Source: Solenopsis invicta (Eukaryota; Arthropoda; Insecta; Hymenoptera; Formicidae). Taken from it: a stretch of DNA of 64,000 nucleotides. The translations under genes and the position numbers were made by a program. How positions within the stretch are numbered: the stretch's first letter is position 1; every line of letters starts with the position of its first letter. This document shows, piece after piece, positions 54,829 to 64,000 of this stretch. The stretch spans positions 2,734,037 to 2,798,036 of the forward strand of contig NC_052673.1 of assembly GCF_016802725.1 (NCBI RefSeq). Reading direction: 5' to 3'. The notes under the pieces are model-generated. The model was not told the DNA's origin. It ran no database searches and saw only the letters and a list, made by a program, of their open reading frames with translations.

Positions 54829-56131
54829 TATTGAACAAATATGGTTATTATATTTCGCATGTACCATGCGCAAAAAATAATTTTCTAGAATGATTACTAT
54901 TTTGTCTGAAACGTTCCCGAAAACACGTAAAATTGTCTATCTATTTATATTTGACAAAAGAAGAAATTAAAGTATAATAAAAATAAATGAAAATATATTT
55001 GATAACACACGGGTAACGTTTCACAAAACTGACTCACAAAGCGGTGTATATTTTTACTTCGATTTTATGTAATCCACTGGAGAATGGCATTTTTTAAATA
55101 AACATTTCATATATTTTTATATAAGATATTTAAATAAACTGAAATCATAACATTAATAACGAAAGAAATGTATTATTTTAAAAAGTTTTATAAAAAATAT
55201 TGTAAAAAGAAACTATTATGGAAACAGAAATAATTATGTAATTAAATATACATTTTTTTAAGAAACTTATTTATGCTTATTATGCTAGCAATTTATAATA
55301 GAACGGAATGCATGCCCATGGAAATATATTTATGTGACGATATAAAAAAATTATATCAAGAAATTTAAAAATGCTCTTCTATTAAATAAATTAACATTAT
55401 CTCATAAATATAAAAAATATATTTGCAATAAAACGTTATAATGACTGTTCCAAGAACGTCAAAATGAATGTTTCTATAAATCGCTATACCTACAACGGTC
55501 TCCGAATAAAACGATTATGTTATTATTTTTTTGTTTATATCTTGTTAGCTTGTATACCAAACTCCTTGCTTACTTGCTTACACAGTTCTAACAGTCATTA
55601 TAAATTTTTATTGTTAATATATTTGTTATATTTATGAGAAATTTTAATTCGTTATTAATAGAAGAGTATTTTTAAATTCCTAAATTTTTTAAAAGTAATT
55701 TTTTATATTAAATAATTTATAACAGTTTAAAATTATAATATTTTATATGAAGAAAAATCTCATCCGCGGGGCTAGAACTTGGGATCCCATGCGTACTAGT
55801 CAACGTCTTTACGGCCCACGCTACGTCGCCAACTTGACACTCGTTCTTCTACAATTTCATTAAAATCGGTGAGATTTTTGTCGCGGACTCTCCTTGGCAG
55901 TGATACGGCACTGTCCCCGCGACAAGCTGAAACGCGCTCGTAACGGGCAGCGCAACGGAGAGATTCTGAACGGACGACGAATAGAGCGAGAAGGATAGGC
56001 TATCGAGTCATCGCGCCTCGCGCCAAAACATTGCAAGTCTTGGGCAAGACGTGGCCGTGATATTACCACACTGCCTAATTGTTCGATTTGTGTGTGTGTG
56101 TGTATCTGTTAAATAATAAGGTGTTTTAAAT
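54829..56131. other. AT-rich intergenic DNA with a GC-rich block at 55870-56050
   Basis: No supported gene. It holds the second SINE-like copy (about 55370-55850). The GC-rich block after the tRNA-like head parallels the GC-rich block after the first copy (51590-51745) in position, but I see no clear sequence identity. Confidence 0.45.
55370..55850 (-). repeat. tRNA-derived SINE-like copy 2
   Basis: Minus-strand head with GGCGACGTAGCGTGGGCC (A-box-like) and AAGTTCTAGCCCC (B-box-like), about 43 bases apart, followed by an AT-rich body that aligns loosely with 51230-51480. No intact tRNA structure. Family and boundaries unknown. Confidence 0.4.
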
Positions 56132-56208
56132 ATGGAAGTGAAATATAGTAGAAAGAAATTACCTTCATATACGGCAAGACTTTCGAAGAAAAAAGGTTGG
56201 TTGAAAAG
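56132..56208 (+). pseudogene. Mutator-like element gene, probable first exon
   Basis: The ATG at 56132 opens a short basic peptide (MEVKYSRKKLPSYTARLSKK) that ends at a strong donor, AAAAG followed by GTATGT (56209). The next acceptor is TCTTTTTTACAG (56671-56682). The joined frame meets a stop soon after 56683, so the copy is broken. The intervening 474 bases hold a GACA-type microsatellite (56280-56340) and the repeated AGCGTCTATTTAGACGG motif. Confidence 0.4.
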
Positions 56209-56379
56209 GTATGTATACATCAGTACATTACTTTCCATTTAATCATGATTTTTCACGGAAATATTACTGGGACGGTCATGACAGACAAACAGACACACAC
56301 ATAGGCAGACAGAAAGGCTGACAGACAGACCGACTGATAGATTGTATCAGTGGTAATTGCACAATTTTATCATAATTAG

Positions 56380-56640
56380 TGTAAAAACTAAAAACGTAGC
56401 ATCTATTTAGACAGAACAAGCGTCTACTTAGATGAAAATAATAAAATAATTTGTAGCGTCTTTTTTGACGGAAATTTAAAAAAAAATTAAAATTAAAAAC
56501 GAAAAACGTAGCATCTATTTAGACGGAAATAATAAGCGTCTACCTAAATGGAAATAGAAAAATAATTTGTAGTGACTTTATTGACAGAAATAGTAAAATA
56601 ATATTAGAAGCGTCTATTTAGACGGTACTAATGACACAAT
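56380..56640 (+). repeat. Array of an imperfectly palindromic motif, 5' side of the Mutator-like element
   Basis: About seven copies of a sequence like AAGCGTCTATTTAGACGGTA (stem CGTCT...AGACG) at roughly 25-50 base spacing. Similar motifs occur on the other side of the gene (60180-61640). Confidence 0.7.
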
Positions 56641-56682
56641 AATAGTATTTTGTACATTGATAAATTTTTTTCTTTTTTACAG

Positions 56683-57978
56683 GCGACGGTTGTTGTAGGC
56701 GCAAGAAACCAGTAAACAGGTTATAAACGACGAATATGTCGATTGTTCAACGTCGTCAGAATCAGTGACCGATGTCACTGATTTGGTAGCAACATAGTGG
56801 GTAAGTATAATAAAAGAAAGTACTCACGAAAATGCAGACAAAAGTGAAACCGACGATACCATCGAAGATACGCTTTTGATAGAAAAAACAGATGAATTGG
56901 ATATAAATTATATTCAAGAAAATTTACCGAAAGGTAGATTTATTATCAATCTGTCTTATTATACGCGAGAGTCATACAGGACATACGTAAATCATAAGCG
57001 AGGTATAGATTGCCAATTTAATGATTGGGTACCCGTACATTACCGTTTCCGTGGATTACGGACGCAATTGCATTTCAAGTGTCGTATGTGTAAGTATAAA
57101 ACAACCATTTGGTCAGAACCCCCAGAATCTGATGAATTAGAAATAAACACAGCTGCTGCAACTTCAACAATTACAGCTGGAATTGGTTATTCCACGCTGG
57201 AAGAGGTGTGCGCGGGCATGAATGTACGATGCATGTTCGAAGTGACCTATATTGAAAAACGCGAAAAATTAGTTGAAGAGTTTGCAAAAATTGCAAAAAT
57301 ATGAAAGAGGCAGGCGAGTTAGAAAGACAACTCGCTATAGAAAATAATGCAATGATTAACGGTATCCCGTACATAACTGTTGTAGCGGATGGCAGCTGGA
57401 TGAAAAGATCGTACGGCACAGGTTACAATTCACTTTCCGGTGTTGGTGCCATTATAGGTTACCGCACCAAAAAAGTTATCTTTATTGGTGTCCGTAACAA
57501 ATATTGCGCTATATGCAAATTAGCGGAGCGAAAAAGTTGTGAACCAAAAGCTCATAAGTGCTATAAAAATTTTGATCACAAAGTAAGTTCCACAAGAATG
57601 GAAAGCGATGCCATTGCAGAAGGTTTTAATTGTAGCGTCGAAATGCATGGATTAATATATAAAACACTTATCGCAGATGGCGATAGCAATGTGTATCAAG
57701 CGATCAAAAACAATAATCCATATCGCGAACAAAAGGTACCGGTGGAAAAAATAGAATGCAGTAATCATCTGCGTCGTAATCTGCGTTGTAAGCTAACAAC
57801 TGTGGCTCGAACGACTCAGCCTAAAGGGCAGAGAAAGCGTGGATTTATTGAAACACGAAATGTTGTAAAGAAATACATTTTGAAAATTTTGAAAGAGATA
57901 AAAATCGCAGCTTCTGTACGAAGAGAAGAAATGCATCCTCAACATATAAGGCTGCGGAGCTACGAAAAGACATATTAA
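56683..57978 (+). pseudogene. Mutator-like transposase (arthropod Mutator domain), frameshifted
   Basis: Two main segments, 56876-57304 and 57301-57978, are joined by a one-base shift near 57290. Upstream codons (56683-56875) contain stops. The first has WVPVHYRFRGLRTQLHFKC and a CRMC zinc pair. The second has the transposase core: VVADGSWMKRSYGTGYNS with GVGAIIGYRTKKV and GVRNKYCAIC, then SSTRMESDAI, IADGDSNVYQAI and ECSNHLRRN. Asp residues in VVADGS and IADGDS are candidate catalytic ones. This pattern matches the Mutator-like transposase domain of many insect elements. A further frameshift near 57945 leads to the next segment. Confidence 0.7.
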
Positions 57979-59178
57979 ACATTCTCAGCGATGTTTTTGG
58001 TCAGCGCAAACGATGTGAGAAACGCGGTCGTAAATGCGAAAACGATGAGACTGAGAAAAATCACGTACCTTCTTTAAAAGTACATGGTCTCTATCAAAAA
58101 ATAGAGGCTGCTGTTACGTACTTAGTCGCTTACTCTGAAAGCTTGCTGCTCGATGTATCAAATAATGTTGCAGAAGCGTTTAATTCGATAGTCTGCAAAG
58201 AAGTGTCCGGAAAGCGAATAGATTTTAGCAAACGTGGCTCTTACAATGCTAGAGTTGCAGGAACAGTTTTGCAACACAATACGCAACAAGTGCTTACAGA
58301 AATGCATAAAGGCATGAATAAAACTGTTCCTCCTGTTGTCGATAAATTGGAAAGGCGACGGCAAATAAAAGTCGAGAAAACCAGAGAATCTCGTAGAATA
58401 AACGGTAGACAAAAGAAATTCAATCGTGAATCAGAAACAGATCGTCATTACGGTTCTCAATCACAAAAGCCAGATTATATGTTCGAACAACTTCGTAAAA
58501 ATCAGCTAGACAAGTTGTTGGATAATAGAAAAAACTGGAAGCAAATTGAACAGGATACGAGAGGGCAAAGTGAATCCGGACTATGGTTGGCACATAGACA
58601 AGAAATGTTAACATCGTCTCATTTTGGAGACGTATGTCGTATGAGACCGACAACGTCTTGTGCAACAATAATAAAAAAATATTCCAGTCTTGAGGCTTTC
58701 GTGGCCATTGCTATTGTTAACCGAGAGGGTTTCCGGATGGATTGGCAAAGTGCCCAACACGCACGTGGCGTCCATCCGGAAACCCTCTCGGTTAGCAATA
58801 AAAAATATTTTGTATCCTCCGATAATTGATACCGCAGCTATGAAATATGGTCGCAATCAAGAGGAAATAGCAAGAAAAGAGTTAGCTGCAAAATTGAATA
58901 AAAATATAAAATCTTGCGGATTATTTATTGATATTAAAAACCCGTACCTCGGTATTTCTCCAGACGGACTTATAGACAAAGATGGTCTAGTGGAGATAAA
59001 ATGTCTTTTATCAGCTGAACATTTAACAGCAGAAGATGCCATAGAAAAATTGCCCGGTCTGAAGAGCATCTTTAATAAACGCAATCCAAATAATATGAAT
59101 CAAAACTATAAATTTTTTTATCAAATTCAAGGCCAATTAAATATAACACAACGGCAATATTGCAAATTTGCCATATAG
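57979..59178 (+). pseudogene. Mutator-like element: transposase C-terminal part and YqaJ-like nuclease domain
   Basis: Continues from the transposase: LLLDVSNNVAEAFNSIVCK (58143-58210), then a basic helix-rich region with RRQIKVEKTRESRR. From about 58555 a PD-(D/E)xK exonuclease-like (YqaJ/lambda-exonuclease) domain follows: SGLWLAHRQEMLTSSHFG, RMRPTTSCA, then after an insertion AMKYGRNQEEIARKE, NPYLGISPDGLI and VEIKC, with candidate Asp (SPDG) and Glu-x-Lys (EIKC) of the nuclease core, and YQIQGQLNI. A hairpin insertion at about 58690-58800 disrupts the domain. Such nucleases trim DNA ends; how they help transposition is not known to me. Confidence 0.65.
58709..58800. repeat. Small hairpin insertion in the nuclease domain
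   Basis: A 30-base arm (ATTGTTAACCGAGAGGGTTT...) pairs with 58771-58800 with a single mismatch, around a 29-base loop. Similar AATAAAAAATATT sequence on both sides (about 58670-58684 and 58796-58809) suggests a target duplication of the host coding sequence. Confidence 0.7.
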
Positions 59179-59479
59179 ACGCCGAAAAGCATGAAAATAG
59201 TTCATGTAGTCGTAAACAATGCTTTTTGGAAAACTAAAATGCTGCCTTTCCTCACACGCTTTTACTACAAATCCATGCTTCCTGAAATGTAGATAGTCGT
59301 TATAATAGACAAATGCCAATCAGGAATCCAAAATATATTCTAGAAGCAAAGGAAGAGGCAGCTAAAAAATAAGTGTCTCGAAAAACAGTCGGCAAAAAGC
59401 AATATAGAGTGAAAATGAAAGTGTAGAGAAAAAAAGAATAAAATTAGACTTTTCGTCAAGAGACACAATTATTTCTGCC

Positions 59480-60139
59480 GTGATGACAGCTGTAGATACG
59501 GATGAAGACGATGATTGTGTCATTGTGAGCTACACAAGCAGTCAAGATATAAATAAAGATAATACGGCAAGATGGAAAGTTTTTTTAGACGAAAATATTC
59601 CTGATATCTCACAAGTAAAAGACAATGTTTTGCCTACGAACAGCGAATTAAACGACGAATCGTTAGATCAATTTTTACGCGTCGTGAGAAAAACTTCTCC
59701 TTTTGAAACCCAAAATGTGCTATACATAGCGTTTCCTGCTATGATCAAAGCTAGTTGTAGCGACAAAAGCCTCCAAATAATAGGAGGGAATTGTAGTGGT
59801 CACTGCCAATGTTTATTTTTTTATGACAGCAAACTTCACGTATATTATAGTTTACCTGGTTGTACGTACGATAAGTTAGTAGCCGAGAAAAGATATTACA
59901 TAGAGCATCGATATCCGACAATAAGTCAAAGTGATATAATTTATGAACAAGTGGACGTACAACCTGATGCCTACAGTTGTGGAATTTATACCGCAGCATT
60001 TGCCACAACTGTAGCTTTAGGAGGTAATCCTTGCAATGAAAGATATTCTATAAACGTAAGGTGCATGAGAGAACACTTTATAAAAATTATAGGAGACAAT
60101 AAGCTGCTACCTTTTCCAAAAACTTTTATTGGGATATAA
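59480..60139 (+). pseudogene. C48/Ulp1-like protease domain of the Mutator-like element
   Basis: 220-codon frame; first ATG in frame at 59482-59484 region. It begins with an acidic stretch (DTDEDDDCVIV, a SUMO-interaction-like pattern) and then a protease-like fold: GHCQCLFFYDSKLHVYYSLPG (His present; the usual Asp position reads Tyr), and VDVQPDAYSCGIYTAAFA with the Gln-x5-Cys spacing of C48 proteases. The ending, RCMREHFIKII, is duplicated downstream at 60737. The missing Asp suggests a decayed or divergent active site. It is separate in sequence from the Ulp1-like domain at 1717. Confidence 0.6.
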
Positions 60140-61790
60140 CATAGTGTGTTTTCTGCAAAGGTACTGATTGTAGTAAAAATCAAAGCGTCCGTTCCGATGG
60201 TACTGTCAAAGTAAATACCAGAAGCATCTATACCGAATGATACTAATTTTAATAAAAATCAGAAGAATCCATTCTGACAGAATTACAAAAATAATTATTT
60301 CTAAATTATTATCGAAGTAACGAAACAAATGTTGATTGCGGTCTCACGGAAATGGGCATTGGCGGGGCCTATTCTATATTGTCAGTAATATATAATTTTT
60401 TATTCTGTAGTATTAGTACTCTTGACACAGAAAATGTACTGAAAATAAATAGGTCGATTGAAATGACAAAGATATAAACAGTAGAACATAATATAGATAT
60501 AAAGAATCAAAAGCGTTCTTTCGAATGGTATTGACAACAAAAATATCCGCTTCGATGGTACTGACAAAATAAATGTCAGAAGCATCAATGGCGGACGATA
60601 TTTATTTTTATCAGAAGAATACATTCTGATAATCTTATTTTTAAACTATGTACATAATCACAGTTATCTGTTTGATTTTAGAATGGCGATTCTGCAGAGA
60701 ACAAAAACGGTTCGGAAATTTGTCTCAGCAGCCTTGTCATGAGAGAACACTTTATAAAAATTATAAAAAATAGTAATCTGCTATCTTTTCCAAGCAGATT
60801 AAAGCTTTTATTCGGATATAGCATAGCGTGTTTTGAAGGTACTGAATGTAATAAAAATCGAAGCGTCCGTTTGGATGGTACTGGAAAAGTAAATACCAGA
60901 AGCATCTATAAAGGACGATTCTGATTGTAATAAAAATCAGCAGAATTTCTATTACAAAAATAATTATTTGTAAATTATAATCGGAGAGACGAGAAAAATA
61001 TTAGTTGCGTTCTCACGAGAATGGGCGTTGGAGGGGCCCATTCTATATTGTCATTATTAAACTTATTTTTTATTATATAATTTTATTACTCTTGAAATAA
61101 AAAACGTACTAAAAATTAATTTGTCCATTGAAATGACAAAGATATTAGTACATAATATAAGTATATTTTAATAAGAATCAAAAGCATCTTTTCGTATGGT
61201 ATTGATAACAATGAAAATGTCCTATCCGATGGTACTGGCAAAGTAAATGTCAAAAGCATCTATATCGGACGATATTGATTTTAATAAAAATAAGAAAAAT
61301 TAATTTTGACTGTATTACAAAAATAATTATATGTAAATTATAATCGAAGAGACGAGAAAAATATTGGCTGCATTCTCACGGGAATGGGCGTTGGAAGGGC
61401 CCATTCTATATTGTCAATATCATGAAACATTTTTTTATTATGTACTTTTTGCACTCTGGAAACAGAAAATATACTGAAAATAAATTTCAGTCGATTGAAA
61501 TGACAAAAATATAAACAGTATAACATAATATAGGTGTATTTTAAAAGAATCGAAAGCGTTCTTTCGAATGGTATTGATAACAAAAGTATCCGTTTCAATG
61601 TTACTGACAAAATAAATGTCAAAAGCATCTATGTAACGGGTGATACTTATTTTAATCAAAAGAATCCATTCTGATAGTATCATTTGTAAACTATAATAGG
61701 AAATGACAAAAATGTTGGTTACGTTCTTACAAAACATTTCACGATATGTTGCAAAATCTTTTCAAAAGTATTGCACATGAAATGTAAAAG
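60063..61790 (+). repeat. Tandemly duplicated 3' region of the Mutator-like element
   Basis: Unit copies begin near 60063 and 60737 (both start CATGAGAGAACACTTTATAA, the last protease codons). A third partial copy starts near 61180. An anchor like GGGCGTTGGAGGGGCCCATTC occurs at 60354, 61023 and 61386. All units carry the AAGCATCT/AAGCGTCC...GATGGTACTG motif repeatedly. A further piece (TATGTACATAATCAC) recurs at 60647 and, beyond the solo LTR, at 63351. Confidence 0.8.
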
Positions 61791-61792
61791 GT

Positions 61793-63273
61793 TGTAACAA
61801 TACGCCCCTCCACCGTGCCGACACTCCAGACCGACCAACCGTCGGACGCACCGCAGCCGAGCACGTGCATCTTGCGTAAGACCCACGCGCGTACGATCGG
61901 CTTACGTAAGACCACCGCGTGCTACGGCGCGCGACCGACGCGCTACACGCCGCGTTCCGAAAGCGCTCCCACTCTAGCCGGCCCGTCCGCGCGCGCTGAT
62001 TGGTGCGTCCAGCCGCGCGGAACGATATATAAGCCGGCAGAGGGCAACGTACGAGAGATCCTTCCGAACAACCGATCTCCCCGGATCATCTCCAGCGCTG
62101 GGCATACTCGGCGCCTCCTAGCTCGGGGATTCTCGAGCACCTCCTCGGGAACGGGCATACTCGTTCCTGCCTTCCCGCGACAGGTATAACCGTCGTCCCC
62201 GAGGCCGGGTATGCTCGGCCGCTCCGATCCGCTCCGACGCGCGACGGGCATTCTCGTCGCACGGCCAATCAGACCGTTCAGCCGGACGACGGGTATTCTC
62301 GTACGTCCGGTCAGGTCCAATCCGCATCCGTTACACCGTGCGGCGGGAATTCTCACCGCACGGCTTATCCGTTCCGTTCAGCCGGACGACGGGCATTCTC
62401 GTCGTCCGGCTATTCCGACCAGACCGTTCCGAGTGTCCCCGGGAATTCTCGGGGACTGTCCGCGCCGACACCGTTCCTGTGTCCGCCTACCGTACCTCGC
62501 GGGGAGTTTTCCCCGCGAGATGAGGCCGCCCAGGCCGACACCGGCGACGACCCTCGCGCAGCGCGAAAACTGTCGCGCCGCGAGCCGTTGCATCCGAGAC
62601 CGTAACCGGTCAAGCGCACGGGCCAATCACGCCCCGAGCACGGTATTAGAGTTGGCCGCCGCGCGACCACTCTAAATACGGATACAATACGCGTAGAGGG
62701 TAAGCCGAATCCGTCCGAATATCACACGACGCACCCAAGTCCGTCCGTTTCTAAACTATCCGAGTCCGTTCCCTAACACTAAATGATACTGCGAATTATA
62801 CTTTTCTTGTCCGCGATTGTTAACCGAGCAACCTCGATTGCTACCTCCGAGCGCAGAGTGCCTAGTCACTGTCCGTCCGTTTCCGGAATTTCTAAAATCC
62901 GTTCCGTTTAGATATTAAGTACTCGTCAGTCGTTTACCTAGCTGTCGATGACCGTTTCTTCTAAGTGTTTAGAGATTAAGTACCGCGCGAATACATTGTG
63001 ACCGTTCTCTTGATTTCACGCGGGCCGACGACCGCGCAATTGAGTGCCGTAATACTATTCGTAGAGTTCAGTATCCTCCGATAACGACATCGGAACTGTA
63101 TGATTATTTTTGTATTAGACCAATGCCTCAAAATATATTTACACTATATCGTTTTCACTAACAAACCACGGCGTTATCATTTGACACGAACCCGGAAATC
63201 CGGCGAGCACATCCGAGCATCCGATCCTGAACCAAATTCCCGTAACCGACACCGAGAAAGTACCAGCATTACA
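61793..63273 (+). mobile_element. Solo LTR (Gypsy-like), 1481 bp
   Basis: Starts TGTAACAATACG, ends AGCATTACA, and is flanked by the 4-bp duplication AGGT (61789-61792, 63274-63277). It is GC-rich within AT-rich repeats. There is no internal coding region, as expected after recombination between two LTRs. It is unrelated by eye to the 1.76-kb LTRs at 4148 and 17538. It contains at least nine copies of a GGGNATTCTCG-like motif (62140-62520). Confidence 0.8.
62030..62038 (+). promoter_or_regulatory. TATA box of the solo LTR
   Basis: ATATATAAG in a GC-rich setting (CGATATATAAGCCGG), about 240 bases into the LTR, well placed for an LTR promoter. Transcription start not determined. Confidence 0.5.
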
Positions 63274-64000
63274 AGGTCAAAACCTTTTTGAAAGATCTCT
63301 GCAAAAATCAATGTTTTATGAAAATAAAACTGAAAACGTGCTTATATTTTTATGTACATAATCACGATTATCTGTTTGATTTTTGAATGGCTATTTTAAA
63401 AAGAACAAAAGCGATCGAAAATTTGTATCAAAAGCGATATCATTTTCCGATCGAAAATCAGACATTTGGCCACATGGTGATAATATCCTCGTAAGGATAT
63501 TTACATGCTAATATAGATGTAGCAAAAAATTACTACATCGTATGCATGTATACATATGTTTTCAATACTTGTACCATATGTATGTACACGCACCGGCATA
63601 AATGGTGTCTCTTCGCGCTGACGCTCGGCCGCCGCACACATGCGAGCTACGCGAGGCGCGCACGTACTTGTTTTGTGGCAGCGCGGCGGAGGTTAAGGTG
63701 CCGGCAGAAAGTAGTGGAGGGCGTTTTGATATCGCATCTTCCTCACTCGACGCTGGATCGAGAGAGGAGACACGGAATCGCGGCGCTCGAGAAACTGACA
63801 GAAATGGTATCCCTTGCGCCTATACGGCCGGTATATGGGATACCGCGGGTCGTCGCGCGCTGTTGTAATTTTTAATTGTATAAAGAAATTTACTCGGATA
63901 CGAATATTCGTTTGAAAAATAATGTTAATAGAATTACGATTTTTAATAATAAATTAAAATTATATCATCACGGCAATACAACACTTACACGAAGAGAAAA
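63274..64000. other. Flank of the solo LTR and a GC-rich block, no gene called
   Basis: 63274-63440 continues the Mutator-like 3' repeat. 63600-63865 is GC-rich with two overlapping frames of about 90-109 codons that show no recognisable motif. A hairpin GGTATCCC...GGGATACC lies at 63806-63844. The rest is AT-rich. Confidence 0.45.

Noticed and set aside
63546..63875. A plus-strand gene of about 109 codons in the GC-rich block
   Set aside because: Two different frames are equally open, there are no motifs, no splice signals and no support for a start.
1..64000. CRISPR arrays or bacterial operons
   Set aside because: No spacer-repeat structure; the content is eukaryotic transposable elements with introns and poly-A tails.

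Overview
This window is eukaryotic DNA from an animal, most likely an insect. An ant or other hymenopteran is my best guess, inferred from the mariner and R1-clade elements; no diagnostic host gene fixes the species. It reads as a nested transposable-element island in AT-rich intergenic DNA. The retroelements are GC-rich, the DNA transposons are AT-rich, and I recognise only one weak host-gene candidate, a proline-rich two-exon model at 32785-33522 on the minus strand. No rRNA, canonical tRNA or CRISPR array was seen.

Layout. 1-1700 is AT-rich DNA ending in a minisatellite of about 30 units. 1717-21296 is a Helitron-like gene (C48/Ulp1-like protease, then the Rep C-terminal part, PIF1-type helicase, and a USP-like deubiquitinase domain). 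It is cut in the helicase by a 15.1-kb Ty3/Gypsy LTR retrotransposon (4148-19295) with two nearly identical 1.76-kb LTRs and a 4-bp target duplication, ATAC. That element carries gag, pol and a split third ORF with a gag-like zinc knuckle, and was itself invaded by a minus-strand Jockey/CR1-type LINE (about 11325-15991). 21300-23590 holds tandem repeats and a 1.85-kb imperfect palindrome. 25388-27109 is a DNA element with 312-bp terminal inverted repeats, and 27434-27874 is a MITE. 27876-31500 contains two decayed transposon genes. 33640-34170 is a 175-bp tandem repeat.

34506-50830 is a head-to-tail pair of R1/SART-clade LINEs inside what looks like a single target duplication of about 16 bp. 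Both keep a UAAUG stop-start between ORF1 and ORF2, and both have modular repeats in the 5' UTR. 52142-53463 is a mariner with an intact transposase, and 53541-54826 is a second mariner of another subfamily with one premature stop. 56132-61790 is a decayed Mutator-like element with a transposase, a YqaJ-type nuclease domain and a second C48-like protease, accompanied on both sides by arrays of a short imperfectly palindromic motif. A 1.48-kb solo LTR (61793-63273, target duplication AGGT) is inserted in its 3' repeat zone.

Order of events from nesting: Helitron, then the Gypsy element, then the LINE; Mutator-like element, then the solo LTR. The most unusual content is protease capture: two unrelated DNA-transposon types carry SUMO/ubiquitin-protease folds, and the Helitron-like gene carries one at each end. 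Many start codons are my own choice of ATG, because upstream in-frame non-ATG codons extend several frames.
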